Below, piece after piece: positions 53,694 to 61,873 of a stretch of DNA of 64,000 nucleotides. Positions within the stretch are counted from its first letter, which is position 1. Each line of letters opens with the position of its first letter. Below the pieces are notes generated by a model. It did not search any database. It had not been told where the DNA came from and saw only the letters and a program-made list of their open reading frames with translations. This stretch comes from Embiotoca jacksoni. Lineage: Eukaryota; Chordata; Actinopteri; Embiotocidae. A program made the position numbers and the translations under genes. The DNA lies in contig JAKOON010000007.1 of the NCBI GenBank assembly GCA_022577435.1, forward strand, positions 13,920,426-13,984,425, given 5' to 3'.

Positions 53694-56600
53694 TGCTGGA
53701 GTCACATTTTTAGTGTGTCCTCCCCCTGCTGTCCACGTCTTTGAGGATCTCTTTTTATTCCTGCCTGTGAGTGGAAAGACAATTTTTTTTTTGCTGCAAA
53801 CGGTACAACGTTGTGTGTGAGTGATGCGCCTCACAAAGTGTAAACAGGAAACTGTTTGGGATTGTTTTGAACATTTTCACTTACCTCTGCGACTGTGATG
53901 GTACATGTGCCTCCCCCTGAGCCCTGACACCTCCGCCTGCCTCTTTCTCTTTCATCAGGAGGTGATGCAGATGGAGCGGCAGCTCGGGGGTCGCCTGATT
54001 GACGAGCCTCACGTCCTGCTTTTCAAAGACAGCTACCACAACCTACGCCTGTCCATCCATGACATGCCCCAGGCGCACTGGAGGAGCAAGCTGCTAGCCG
54101 GCTACCAGGTGTGTTGAGCGGCCCTGAGGGGCCGCAGGGCCAGGGAGTCACTCCAGATCAGAGCAGGAGCACAGAGATGTAATACAAGTGCCGCGCCGCA
54201 TCTGTCAAATTTGTGTATCGGTCGTTACAGGAGTCTATTGTGTTTGTCTCGTTACTCAATTTAAAATCCTCACTGTCACAAGTTATTTTAAATTAGCCAT
54301 CCAGAGAAATATGTGTTAGCCAAAGTGATGTTACAGAGTAATCAGAAGTTATTCAGGAGCAACTTTTTTTTTTTCAGGATTGATGCTCTACTTGTCTCTG
54401 TGGAAAGTTGTTTTTGTTCAAGTTGGTTCAGAGTTTTAATTAAGCATGTTTTGGTTTGGCTTCAGTTCATCGCTTTAAAGATTCACACAAATTAGTGTTT
54501 TTCAGTCTGTAACTGCAGGACTCCTCTGTCCAATAACCTTTCTGTTCTTGTCACCATGTGCAACTTTAAGTCATTTGTCGGGGTAGAGGGAACCTTTTTG
54601 GGTGAGTGTGTGTCCATCTGTGCATTCAGTGAGTGTGCACGAGATGTATACATGTGCATATTGGAGCCAGGCTGAGTGCACGAACCCAGAGCTGCAAGCT
54701 GATTGATTATACGAGCTGCCGCTCTCTGAAAGGGGGCTCACATGAAATATAGAGCAGTATGTAAATATCTGAAACTTCTCAACCTGAATTTTTGGAACAT
54801 CTCCACCTCCACCGCACTCCCCACACCTGCGTGGCCAACTACACTGCAGCCTGACGATGGAGACACAAGGGCTGTTCAAAGAGGACTAGAAAATGTTCTG
54901 GCTGTAAATATTTGAGTACCAAATAGCATTGAGCACCAGCTCCCGAAAGACAGCACACAGGCTGTGCCAAGCAAGCAGCGGCAGGAACAATACACCCAGA
55001 ACAGAAGCTTATTCCTCTGGACTGTGCTTGTTCATTTGGAAGTGTTATTCCCCTCTCAGCAGTGCAGTCAAAAAGGCCTTTAGTCTCCCTGGGGCCCGTG
55101 AAGACTTTTGTGCATTTCACCTGGCTCCCTCGGCAGCTGGTCTGCCTGGGTAACAGTGCCCCCGTTTGGTTAGCAGCATCTGCTGCAGCCCGACTTCACT
55201 CTAACGGACGTCGTCTTAGCTGTTGAACTCGGGTAAAGTGAGGAGTTAGTTTGCCCAGTTTTTTGGTGTTTTTTTTTTGTTTTGTTTTTCTGAAGCGTTA
55301 CCTCTGTGCTTCTCTTGGTTTATGCAAGGGAGTCATGAATATGCAGCAACAGAGAGAAAGATGTTGAGTCTGTCCGTCTTGAATAAATTCTTCCAAACAC
55401 TCCCTGGTAGCTGTTTGCCAGACACAAGCTGTACAGCAACAAAACTATCATACATACACATATATATATATATGTCTCATGATGTGCTTTAGATTCAAAG
55501 CAGTGGTGTGATGTTTCACTGTCAGCATCATCTGCAGCTCTGCTCAGGAACAGTACATACCTGCAGAGAACAGCTGAATCAACTGAAAAACATGAATGCC
55601 AGTTTAAAAGATTTGCTGTGTAATCTCTTAAAATCTTAAATTTGATTTCTTCTGTTGTCAAGTCAGTGAGTCAGACAGCTTTTAACTCCCATTTAAGACT
55701 CTGTTTGTCAATAACAGCTCATTCCTCCCATCTAACTAATTTGAATGTTGTCAGTCTGCTGCCTCAGATATACTTAGTCATTTTTACCAAACGATGACAG
55801 CTTATGTCTGAGTAATTAATGAGAATCTAGGCAGGCGGTCTTGTTATGGTGTGTTTCAGACATGCACTTCTGACTGAGCCGCTGTGCTGCCGTTTGTGTG
55901 GTTTTTTTTTTTTTCCTGCAGGAGATCCCGTTCTACCACATCTGGAACGGTTCCCAGCGGTACCTTCACTGCACGTTCACTCTGGAGCGGCTCAGCCTCA
56001 GCACCTGCGAGCTCACCTGCCAGCTGTGCGTGTGGCAGGTGGAGGGGGAAGGACAGAGCTTTAGCCTCGACTTTAACATTGCCAAGGTAACGAATCACTT
56101 AAAATCCGCGACTGTTACTCAGCATTTTAATTATTCATGAAGGAATTGTTTTTATGCTGAAAAAGGTGTGTAAGCTGTGCTTTATGGCCGTTCCTACCAG
56201 GACACTCGGGCGGTGGACTCTGAGTTTCTGTTGATGGACAGTAACGCCACAGCTCTGGCGGGGCCGAGCGCCTTTCAGATCCCGTACCTCATCAGACAGA
56301 AGATCTGCAGCAGCCTGGATGCCCCCTGTCCCAACGGAGCTGACTGGAGAATGCTAGCACAAAGACTTAAACTCGAGAGGTAAATTTCTCCACCAACAGT
56401 AACATAAAGCCTTATCTGATCACTGGTCTGATCATCACCGGAGCAGGAACACACAAAAGCTGTGAAGAAACTCGGCAGAGCCTTATCTATCCAAACCCCT
56501 TGAGAAAAGAGGCAGCACAGCGGTGTGTGCACGACAGCTTGTTTAAAATAATGAACAGGCAATCAAACTGATTGTGAAGGGTTATACAAATGTATGGGTT

Positions 56601-58674
56601 TACCTGTAGCTATGAAATTCCTGTAATTGAGCAAAGTGCATCACCACAGTCAAGTGTTTTTCCTAAAGTTCAGGTAAACAAGGTAATGCCTTAGCAAACT
56701 AATCCTCCTCTGACACGGCTAACATTATAGGATTAATGGGGACTTGATGGATACAGCTATCATTTTTGCAAGAAAACATGACCCCCTTCTTCCTTTTCCC
56801 ATCAGAAACAGGTAAGCAGCTTAGAGTCTACAGCTAAACTTCTACCTGCTACATTCTGCTTAAAGGCAGTAATTGGAAATGCGGCGAGTTAGCTGCCCAT
56901 CAGCGGCAAAAAAAAGGAAAAAGATGGAATAGGTTTGGATGTGTGCCGACCTCAGACCAATCCATTCTCAGTTACTGTACTTTATCACTGGAGTACCTGT
57001 AACAGAACGAAGCCAGGCATTGATCCCTTATCCTCCAATTTAATTTCTACTTTGTAATAAAATCAAATAGGTACACTTAATTTGTCCAATCAACTATATT
57101 TACCCCAATTAATCACAAATTGAATTGATGCACTACAGGTTTAATTAGCAATGTTTTGCTCAACATAATCAATTCTCATTTAGGCCTCGGGAAGGAACAA
57201 GCACTCCGTTGTTTGATCTGTACTTAACAACATGTTTTCCTGAAAAGGCAGCGGCTCCTTGGCATTCTGTCGTGGCGCATTTCTGTGTTTGTTTCTGTGT
57301 GTCTAAAGTGTTCAGACTTAGCGGAACGGGACCAATCAATAAAACTTAAAATGCCAAGAACCTTTTATTTGATCTTTCTCTCCCAAGACTGCGCAAACGT
57401 CTGTGTCTGAGCCACACAAGATAAGGTTGTGTTTCACACAGTGAGGTGAATAAGCAGGGCTGACATGTTTGGATGCTGTGCTCTCTTTTTTTTTTCCCAT
57501 CTGAATAATGAAAGACATTCAATCCCAGACAATTTTTTTGACCAACACTTCTCTTTGTTGTGCTCTTCTGATGCAGAGGCAGCTGTGTGTGCTATAAAAT
57601 CCAATTGACTCCAGATAGCAGAGTGACACGGTGTTCTCGGTGCTTGTGTGCTGCTAAAGCACTCACATGTGTATAACCATCACAGAATGCTCCACTTGGC
57701 AAACACACCATACCAGGAAGTCACAGGCTCTCTCTGACCTTTCTCAAGGTGAAAGGGACTCGGTGGCGTGTTGAGCTTCTAGTCTCACCCATTCCCCTCA
57801 CACACACTCACACACAGCAATCTCTCTGCGCCATGGGTTTACGCTGCTCTCTTTTTTTTTTTTTTTTTTTTTGAATGCCATGTGTGCTGTACATAACAGT
57901 TAAGGCCCTGGATATTTGGAGAACAGAAAAAGGCCATTAAATCAAACAAGCATCTTCAGGTTACCGTGCAGACCAGGTCCCACTCAACATCAAATATACA
58001 GCCGGCCGGGGCCACTGCTTTGTTGTCATTGATTGGGTTTGATCGTAAAGGTTCTGCTTTTAAAATGGAAAAGGTCACTTCCGACTTAACTGTGAAAGTC
58101 CATATAGGATTTACTATACGGGATTTAGGGCCAATTTCTACATCAAATAAAGAGGACTGAGGGTTTACGCTGTTAAGCTTCAAATGAAAATTGCCAGAGA
58201 TTCTGAATTTGATGGCAGATTCAAGAGCTAAACTGTGTTCGTACACCCTTCATCATTTTTTTACTTAGTGCTCCTACATGGCATATCAGGATGTAGCAAT
58301 ATAACACACAATAAAACCTGACATTGACAGAGTTACAAGAAGCAGTAGTTCAATAAAACACCTGCGGAGAAGGTTTTCCTCAGACAAAATGAGAAACTGG
58401 TCCTTTCTGATACTTGCAAATCGCTCAATTTAATAATAATAAAAAAAAGAAATCTCTCTTTGTTCCCTCACTCTAGTTTTTGTGTTCTCTCTCTCCTCTG
58501 TTCTGCAGACACATGAGTTTCTTTGCATCCAAAGCAAGCCCGACCTCTTTGATCCTGGACCTGTGGGAGGCACAACATTTCCACAGCGGCAACATCAACC
58601 AGCTGGCCACGGTCATGGCTGACATTGGCAAACAGGAAGCCATGATATTCCTGGTCTCTGATGGCGAGTGCTAA
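17578..58674 (+). CDS. unc5a: unc5a, netrin receptor UNC5A (14 exons, 5' end outside window)
   Basis: UNC5 proteins are single-pass membrane receptors that mediate repulsion from netrin in axon guidance and act as dependence receptors that signal cell death without ligand. The exons join in frame to give 799 residues (residue 1 is the Leu of LPVMQV), ending in a TAA stop. Seen in order: end of Ig1 with WCQCVAW, Ig2, two TSP1 repeats, a membrane helix at about 262-285 followed by RRKK, a linker, ZU5 from about 400, UPA, and a death domain at about 700-785. UNC5A is favoured over its paralogs by VALYVG, HLLTIQPDL, EIPFYHIWNG and the C-terminal GEC. Full-length mammalian UNC5A is near 898 residues as I recall it, so about 98 residues (signal peptide and most of Ig1) are missing upstream, beyond the window. 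No frameshift or internal stop is seen. Family assignment is near certain; the UNC5A call is strong. Confidence 0.94.
17722..19326 (+). other. unc5a intron (1,605 bases)
   Basis: GTGAGT donor and TACAAG acceptor. No internal gene, repeat or RNA was recognised. The part at about 18920-19180 is G+C richer than the rest but has no convincing frame. Confidence 0.85.
19327..19430 (+). CDS. unc5a: unc5a exon: start of Ig domain 2
   Basis: Residues 48-82 begin YLRKNFEEEP and end CHPPEGVPQAE, a diagnostic UNC5 stretch at the entry to the second Ig domain, with its first conserved Cys. It is 104 bases, completing the split Tyr codon and ending on a codon boundary. The donor is GAG|GTGAGA. Confidence 0.96.
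19431..20654 (+). other. unc5a intron (1,224 bases)
   Basis: Lies between the two exons of Ig2, ending in TGTTTTCAG. No gene-like content or recognised repeat. The short frames in it are typical of chance. Confidence 0.85.
20655..20835 (+). CDS. unc5a: unc5a exon: rest of Ig domain 2
   Basis: Residues 83-142 begin VEWQRNEDVV and include DHNLVIKKARLADTGNYTC and VAKNIVARR. The GNYTC segment carries the second disulfide Cys of Ig2 and an N-glycosylation sequon (NYT). It is 181 bases and ends one base into the Val codon that opens the TSP exon (G|GTAGGT donor). Confidence 0.97.
20836..24277 (+). other. unc5a intron (3,442 bases)
   Basis: Contains the GT microsatellite at 23749-23781 and T/A-rich runs near 21873, 21975 and 22523. 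The last 100 bases (about 24180-24265) are strikingly C-rich, rich in CCC and CCTCC runs, ahead of an acceptor with a poor local pyrimidine tract (GGTCTAACAG). No gene is supported. Confidence 0.85.
23749..23781. repeat. (GT)n microsatellite
   Basis: About 16 uninterrupted GT units. Confidence 0.95.
24278..24445 (+). CDS. unc5a: unc5a exon: first thrombospondin type-1 repeat
   Basis: Residues 143-198 contain NGGWSTWTTWSSC (the WxxWxxW ladder that is C-mannosylated in TSP1 repeats), CGRGWQKRSRTC, PLNGG and six cysteines, a complete TSP1 repeat. It is exactly 168 bases (56 codons) and phase 1 at both ends, so skipping it would keep the frame. Full-length UNC5A near 898 and the shorter 842-residue mammalian form differ by 56 residues as I recall, the size of this exon. 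Confidence 0.97.
25971..25990. repeat. (CCCCAG)n short tandem repeat
   Basis: Slightly more than three copies of GCCCCA/CCCCAG in a G+C-rich block. Confidence 0.85.
26335..26910 (-). repeat. Decayed teleost interspersed repeat, class unassigned
   Basis: The + strand reads like a dispersed fish repeat: 'tggttatttgtgtagggaca' near 26361, 'cctaagctaatttgcaatgc' near 26423, and 'ggcaaagaattccacatgct' near 26715. On the minus strand a 61-residue frame (26624-26809) contains MWNSLPTELK and FKLKLKQFLK, a pattern often seen at the end of retroelement frames, so a LINE remnant is one possibility. Edges and class come from memory of similar sequences and need a repeat-library search. Confidence 0.55.
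27254..27685 (-). other. Unexplained 143-codon open frame inside an intron
   Basis: Frame from MSLPACNPSD to VPNLSRFLLSKYSFS. No recognised domain, no signal peptide or membrane segment, and no evident splice sites or poly(A) signal. It may be a chance frame in a non-repetitive intron block. Confidence 0.12.
30185..30253. repeat. (GT)n microsatellite, about 34 units
   Basis: A perfect alternating GT run of 69 bases, the longest in the window. Long alternating purine-pyrimidine runs can adopt Z-DNA and are length-unstable. Confidence 0.97.
30328..30353. repeat. Poly-C homopolymer (26 C)
   Basis: An uninterrupted C run 75 bases after a 69-base GT run. Its length may be uncertain because of sequencing error in homopolymers. 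Confidence 0.93.
31421..31585 (+). CDS. unc5a: unc5a exon: second thrombospondin type-1 repeat
   Basis: Residues 199-253 read DGGWSEWSKWSAC, then WRSREC and a closing NCTSEQC with an N-glycosylation sequon (NCT). The WSEWSKW ladder and six cysteines mark a TSP1 repeat. It is 165 bases, phase 1 to phase 1, so also frame-neutral if skipped. Donor A|GTGAGT. Confidence 0.97.
32423..32466 (+). repeat. Truncated SINE-type 3' tail
   Basis: The string 'gaccctgttcaggataaa' followed by GTGGGTATAGATAATGGATGG resembles the end of a short interspersed repeat widespread in teleosts, which characteristically runs into GGAT units. Only the tail is preserved. From memory, not from a search. Confidence 0.55.
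32467..32530. repeat. (GGAT)n/(GGAC)n tetranucleotide repeat
   Basis: About 16 tandem units, GGAT drifting to GGAC at the right end, directly after the SINE-type tail. Confidence 0.95.
35597..36320 (-). mobile_element. Degenerate Tc1-family transposon, minus strand, both ends eroded
   Basis: Read on the minus strand it shows transposase remnants: SRRPH, VRIW, SIDPSHLVST, HHVHLFITTVYPSS, then SDGFLEHDNEFS and a run ending near the GGTCCAACCCGGT-like terminus at about 35605-35620. It ends at the 'aaggtg' start of the inverted repeat, so the terminal repeat is lost. The segment with the first catalytic Asp (SDES motif) appears deleted between the SRRPH-NRKG and VRIW parts. The second-Asp motif is disrupted and frames shift between 35690 and 35956. 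It is related to the copy near 7.6-8.7 kb. The right edge (5' end) is uncertain. Confidence 0.82.
37218..37280. repeat. Interrupted CA-rich repeat
   Basis: CA units broken by CG and ATA interruptions. Low complexity only. Confidence 0.85.
37807..37995 (+). CDS. unc5a: unc5a exon: membrane-spanning segment
   Basis: Residues 254-316 read GAEDVALYVG, then a hydrophobic helix (about 262-285), a stop-transfer RRKKED, DADVADSSIL and GFQPMGIKPSKP. The acceptor is ambiguous: TTGCAGCAG gives starts at 37807 (Thr-Val-Ser) or 37810 (Met-Ser), both in frame. The DVAD at 37929-37940 is a caspase-type tetrapeptide just inside the membrane. Donor CCAG|GTGTGT, ending one base into a codon. Confidence 0.95.
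38209..38234. repeat. (GT)n microsatellite
   Basis: About 13 GT units. Confidence 0.93.
38709..38726. repeat. Poly-C run (18 C)
   Basis: Uninterrupted C run in a short intron, about 160 bases after a G-rich run on the same strand. Confidence 0.92.
38806..39105 (+). CDS. unc5a: unc5a exon: cytoplasmic linker and start of ZU5
   Basis: Residues 317-416 begin ENSHLLTIQPDL followed by TTTTTSYQG, contain EFVSRLSTQSYF and end with TYGTFNFLGGRLTIPNT, the opening of the ZU5 domain. HLLTIQPDL and the Thr run are typical of UNC5A. It is 300 bases, phase 1 at both ends, donor G|GTGAGT. This linker joins the membrane to the ZU5-UPA-death domain module, which in UNC5 folds into a closed supramodule. Confidence 0.97.
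39106..42736 (+). other. unc5a intron within the ZU5 coding region (3,631 bases)
   Basis: Contains a likely non-autonomous DNA transposon at about 39473-40074 and a decoy acceptor at 42601-42610. The true acceptor is TTTGCATTAG before 42737. Nothing else recognisable. Confidence 0.85.
39473..40074. mobile_element. Likely non-autonomous DNA transposon (MITE-like), about 600 bp
   Basis: The ends form imperfect inverted repeats: 'atggtgtgtttaggca' at about 39474-39489 and 'tgcctatgaacacaccat' at about 40057-40074. Just inside each end are related motifs (GGGAAGTGGGAA with CTTCCCAGTTG on the left, ACTGGGAAATTCCCAGTTCG and CCCACTCGG on the right), as in teleost elements with TGGTG-type ends. There is no transposase frame. 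A target-site duplication could not be fixed, so the edges are approximate. Confidence 0.55.
42737..42824 (+). CDS. unc5a: unc5a exon: ZU5 domain, middle
   Basis: Residues 417-445 read GISLLIPPEAIPRGKIYEIY then LTVQRKEDL, the most conserved part of ZU5. It is 88 bases, ending two bases into an Arg codon (AG|GTGGGT). Family knowledge: ZU5 packs against UPA and the death domain and holds the receptor inactive. Confidence 0.97.
42825..43296 (+). other. unc5a intron (472 bases)
   Basis: Short intron with a strong CT-rich tract just before the CGGGGTAG acceptor. No other feature. Confidence 0.88.
43297..43465 (+). CDS. unc5a: unc5a exon: end of ZU5
   Basis: Residues 446-502 read LPLAGCQTLLSPIVSCGPPG, then VLSRPVILSMDHC, WAVRLKKQNYEGAWE. 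SCGPPG and MDHC are UNC5 family signatures. It is 169 bases, completing the Arg codon and ending on a codon boundary (GAG|GTGAGA). Confidence 0.97.
43466..45630 (+). other. unc5a intron (2,165 bases)
   Basis: Holds a short CA-rich run near 43935-43985 and T-rich runs near 44929-44948. Ends in a pyrimidine-rich tract and CCACCAG. Some purine-rich sequence near 44270-44450. No gene supported. Confidence 0.85.
45631..45864 (+). CDS. unc5a: unc5a exon: ZU5-UPA junction and start of UPA
   Basis: Residues 503-580 read DVLLMGEELVSEPYYCQLEA, ETCRLFSEQLGTFALVGES, AAKRLRLVLF and LEYNIRVYCMDDTQDVFK. YYCQLEA and the GTFALVGE stretch identify it as UNC5A-like. It is 234 bases in phase 0, markedly G+C rich, donor AAG|GTAAAT. 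Confidence 0.97.
47897..47942. repeat. Poly-C run followed by (CA)n
   Basis: A run of 14 C directly joined to 16 AC units. Confidence 0.94.
49560..49750. repeat. Decayed teleost interspersed repeat with internal hairpin
   Basis: The strings 'aaaggacagctgtgcctaca' (49687) and 'gcctcacagagcagctggca' (49707), followed by TGTAGACTATTGTCTTATCTT, with TTAGC/GCTAA-rich sequence before them, resemble a short repeat dispersed in many fish genomes. A perfect inverted repeat sits at 49622-49655. Identification is from memory and the class is unknown. Confidence 0.6.
49911..49948. repeat. Tandem duplication of a 19-base unit
   Basis: The unit AAATGTATGTTCCAGCGTT occurs twice in direct succession without a difference, suggesting a recent slippage event. 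Confidence 0.9.
53631..53692. repeat. (GT)n microsatellite, about 31 units
   Basis: Uninterrupted GT run about 270 bases before the next exon. GT/TG-rich intronic RNA can bind CELF- or TDP-43-type factors, so it may influence splicing. Confidence 0.96.
53959..54108 (+). CDS. unc5a: unc5a exon: UPA domain, middle
   Basis: Residues 581-630 read EVMQMERQLGGRLIDEP, LLFKDSYHNLRLSIHDMP and WRSKLLAGYQ. The FKDSYHNLRLSIHD stretch is typical of UNC5A. It is 150 bases, phase 0 at both ends, donor CAG|GTGTGT. Confidence 0.97.
54109..55921 (+). other. unc5a intron (1,813 bases)
   Basis: Has a short (AT)n tract near 55458-55472 and T-rich sequence near 55269-55290. The acceptor follows a 13-base T run (TTTTCCTGCAG). 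No gene supported. Confidence 0.86.
55922..56086 (+). CDS. unc5a: unc5a exon: end of UPA
   Basis: Residues 631-685 read EIPFYHIWNGSQRYLHCTF, TLERLSLSTCELTC and VWQVEGEGQSFSLDFNIAK. EIPFYHIWNG and the VWQVEGxGQSFS segment separate UNC5A from the other paralogs. It is 165 bases, phase 0, donor AAG|GTAACG. Confidence 0.98.
56087..56200 (+). other. unc5a short intron (114 bases)
   Basis: The smallest intron of the gene, GTAACG to CTACCAG. Close to the typical minimum size for teleost introns. Confidence 0.93.
56201..56379 (+). CDS. unc5a: unc5a exon: first part of the death domain
   Basis: Residues 686-744 read DTRAVDSEFL, AGPSAFQIPYLIRQKICSSL, GADWRMLAQRLKLE. GPSAFxIPxLIRQKI and the DWRMLAQ helix are the start of the UNC5 death domain, needed for pro-apoptotic signalling when netrin is absent. 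It is 179 bases and ends two bases into an Arg codon (AG|GTAAAT). Confidence 0.97.
56380..58508 (+). other. unc5a last intron (2,129 bases)
   Basis: Includes an AT-rich block dense in AATTA/ATCAAT-type cores at about 57040-57185 and a 21-base poly-T at 57852-57872. Overlapping short frames at 57956-58246 have no recognised content. Acceptor TTCTGCAG. Confidence 0.86.
57852..57872. repeat. Poly-T homopolymer (21 T)
   Basis: An uninterrupted T run; may be the A-tail of an old minus-strand retroposed fragment, but no body is recognisable. Confidence 0.9.
58509..58674 (+). CDS. unc5a: unc5a last coding exon: end of death domain, stop codon
   Basis: Residues 745-799 read HMSFFASKASPTSLILDLWE, AQHFHSGNINQLATVMADIG and a tail ending VSDGEC, then TAA at 58672. 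The SFFASKxSPT and LDLWEA motifs are diagnostic of UNC5 death domains, and the acidic, Cys-terminal tail is UNC5A-like. Confidence 0.98.
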
Positions 58675-59176
58675 CCCAGAAACGGGGGGGAGAGACTGGT
58701 GCAGAGGAAAAGTACAGAACCCAACACACACACAAAACAACAACAATAACTGCAGCAGGAATCGAAGAGCAGAGCTGTCCCAATGTCCCTCTTCATTACT
58801 TTAGAAGATAGTTAAGGGTTCGTGTAGGATTGAGTCCCTTTCCCCAAAGATAGTAAAAATCTTTAAATGACAGACCAAATGAAGGAAAAAGTAGATCTTA
58901 GGTGAGTGGGGAAGTGCATTCACAAACTCAGTCAAGAAAATACCCTTTATTTTCCATCCCAGGTTGAAGTTAAAACAGTCCCCACTCTGCTTCTACTGTA
59001 AAGATCACATTAAATTAACTTCACGCCTTTTTTTTTTTTTTTTTTTAAATAGGCCTCTTATGGCTAGTAAGGAGCAATATGCAAATGTTATGCTATTACT
59101 AACGGCCAATATTGCAAATTCAGTGAATTCTTTTCGAAGTTGGATTCAAAAATGACACGTCACACATGAAATATTA

Positions 59177-59182
59177 AATAAA
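59177..59182 (+). terminator. Candidate proximal poly(A) signal AATAAA
   Basis: Canonical hexamer about 500 bases after the stop codon, followed by a G/T-containing stretch (GGTGCCGGTCAG). Use of it would give a short 3' UTR. Confidence 0.4.
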
Positions 59183-60250
59183 AGGAACGTGACAAAAGGT
59201 GCCGGTCAGTTCAGGGTGAAGAGAACAGGCCAAATATGCAATTGGCAGATTCCTTACACGACGTTATCGCAACACGTTTTCAACAAGGTCAAACGCAGTG
59301 ACACCGTAAGTCATACCTGTCGTCATCTGTTTAACACACAGGCGGCTTATAACACATCCTGGACCTGCTGGTTTAAAACAGATTATATGTCAGAACCCCA
59401 AAAACCCGCCTCATCTGGTTTGTGTGTTTTGTCCTTCTTTTTGTTTTGGTCCGGCCGGAATCACTACTGTGAATGTAACGTCTTGACATCTTGATTCAGT
59501 GAGACGCTTCGCAGCTTTTCCTACTTCTAAATCGATATATGTGTGGTTTGGTGCTTCTCTGAACTTTTTTTTTTTTTTTTTTTTTAAAGGGAAGACAGGA
59601 ATATCTTCACTAAAGTCATATTTCAGAAGCCATTTCTTTTTAAAGCGAGTGATTTTGATCCATCAGGTTTATTTCTCGTCGTCTGTTACTCTGATCGTTC
59701 ACTGTGGCGTTTTTTTCTGTCTACACATCCACAGCTAATGAAGGAGCCATAGGGCCGAAAGGCATCTGACCTGCATATATGTGAACACTGAATGTCGTCA
59801 AAACTCATTTCTAAAATGTCATTTTTCCCTTGATTACATTAATTCTCTAGTGCCAAAACATGGCCAAAAGGATTATTATTCCATATGAATAATGTAGAGC
59901 ACTTTCTCACAAAATCTGACAACAAATTCTTCAAAATCTTCACAAGATTGCTCATGTTGAACGGGTAATTGTGCAGCTTTGTTTATATTATTCATAAAGC
60001 GACGTTGGTGGGAATTCTATATTTGCTGTGCAGCAAACAGTATTTCCACATCAGAGGAGAGCCCGTCTCTCAGAGTGGCTGATTCATACTGTCACCCCTC
60101 TGCTCACAAAAGATGCTTTGAAAGGCTTTCTTTTTTATTTCCAGCCAGGATGGCAAAAACTATCCAGTAGATTCATGCAACAATCCATAAACTGCAACCA
60201 GGCACTTGCTCATTATATTTGGCTGGTTTACAATTATTTTTTTTTTTATT

Positions 60251-60283
60251 GGGGGGAGGGGGAGGAGGGAGGCAGGGAGGGGG
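60251..60283 (+). promoter_or_regulatory. G-rich run with G-quadruplex potential in the 3' UTR
   Basis: At least four runs of three or more G separated by one to four bases, preceded by a T-rich stretch (60237-60249). Such runs in RNA can fold as quadruplexes and affect localisation, translation or poly(A) choice. Sequence pattern only. Confidence 0.5.
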
Positions 60284-60818
60284 TCTGTCGAATGGGGCAA
60301 CATAAATTCAGAGTTTCTTTGAAGTCCACTGGTTCAGCGGTTTATTTCGTGAAGGTGTGAACAATCCCAAACTAGCCATAGTTCTCTCCGTGTCTGCCTC
60401 AGGGTTGCATGTGAAGTTGTCTGTTGTGAAGAAAGCCGTATTCATAATTCCCCTCTCGTTCGAACAGCTAGGAAAGCCCATCCTACAAGCTCTAGTGGTT
60501 TCAACCTTTATGATTGTCAGATATTTGGAATGTACATTTCTGTGTCCTTGTAGTGGAGAAAAGTCTGTCTTTTGTTTGCTTTCACTTGGATTTTAAGTGG
60601 CATCTCGGCACCCGTTAACTCCTTGAGCTCGTCTCTCATCCCATTAAACACGCCTCCCCTTGATGAACACAACTACCGTTACTATTTTACATAGAGATGT
60701 CAAGTTACCATGTTATTCATTTTAACAAACCCGTGGATCGATTCCCCTCCAGATAAAATGGTGATTCCACCTTAGATGAATCTGTTCATGTTGAAACGGA
60801 TCATTGTCACATGTAATA

Positions 60819-60826
60819 TGTAAATA
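60819..60826 (+). promoter_or_regulatory. Pumilio-type element TGTAAATA
   Basis: Matches the core UGUANAUA recognised by PUF-family repressors. A second copy overlaps the distal poly(A) signal at 62340-62347. Confidence 0.4.
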
Positions 60827-61825
60827 CTTTTTCTATACCAGCCCTGTGCTGTCACTTTACATACTGTATATCAGCAGAATTGGTAACCAAAGTTTTATGA
60901 ATATAATTTGAGGCCACTACATCCTCATATTGTACCCATTGAAATATTGTTTCAGCACTGTTTTTACTTGCAGCTAGTATAGAATAAGTCAGAGTTGCTG
61001 TCTCTACTAAACTGCAGACTTCAGAGTCCAAGTTATCACTTTATCGCATTTCCTTGCTTTTGTCTTTGAGGCAAGTTTGATGCTGTTTGTTGGAACAGTA
61101 ATATGTGTCCGTTTATTTTATCACTTTGTAAACAAATGTAAATTATATTTTAATATGAAGCCAAAAAAAGACACTTAACTGGCGCAGCATTTGTCAAGTC
61201 TAAACCGTGACGTGTTTGCCTATATACTGTTCTTTGGCGATCTAGCAGTGAAGACTATTTGCAGTGTTAAGGTTTAGAGACTGTTTTACGGGAAGTTTCT
61301 CTACATATTTTGTTGGTCCTTACTCTGCACCTGATTATTTCTATAACTGTAAGCATTTAAATCCGAGGTGGAAACAGTCGCTAATGCTTCACCACACTGG
61401 GACTGTGCGGGGGAGGACACCGGTTCTTGGACACTGACGAACCAGTGTTGACACAGCATGTTTAGATGAGCCATGGCAGTTGTACAGTCAGACTGTGTGT
61501 GAAATCTTATCACCCCGTGTCATTGTCTTGGATGTGTTGCCTAAGCACATTTCAGTAATGTAATTCACCAGCCGCCAGGATGTTCAGCATCTATCTTCAC
61601 ATCTAACTCGTCCGACAAATCTGCAATTACTACTGTGTGCTTGATTACTATAGTTTCCTTCATGATAACGTCTGGGCCTGATAGTTCTGTGTAAGACTTG
61701 TGTCAGTAACATACATGCTTCGTTCAAGGGTTTTACACTGTAAGTTCAGCCCTGTGTTACGGAGGCAAAAATGTTGCATCTCAGCACTGTACTTTTTGTG
61801 TCACTCATTACTATTCAGTGTCAAG

Positions 61826-61828
<3 letters not shown>

Positions 61829-61872
<44 letters not shown>
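61829..61872. repeat. (GT)n microsatellite in the 3' UTR
   Basis: About 22 GT units. In RNA a long GU tract is a potential CELF or TDP-43 binding platform. Confidence 0.94.

Positions 61873-61873
<1 letters not shown>

Larger units (their letters stand above)
45865..53958 (+). other. unc5a intron within the UPA coding region (8,094 bases)
   Basis: The largest complete intron in the window. It has C and CA tracts at 47897-47942, a decayed interspersed repeat with a hairpin at about 49560-49750, a 19-base tandem duplication at 49911-49948, a G-rich GGGGT run near 51158-51180 and a GT tract at 53631-53692. Blocks at about 48000-48350 and 52450-52830 are not repeat-like and are rich in ATTA cores, so could be regulatory. 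No gene is supported. Confidence 0.83.

Noticed and set aside
57956..58246. Overlapping frames on both strands in the last intron
   Set aside because: No recognisable motif and no splice signals matching the flanking exons. Probably chance frames.
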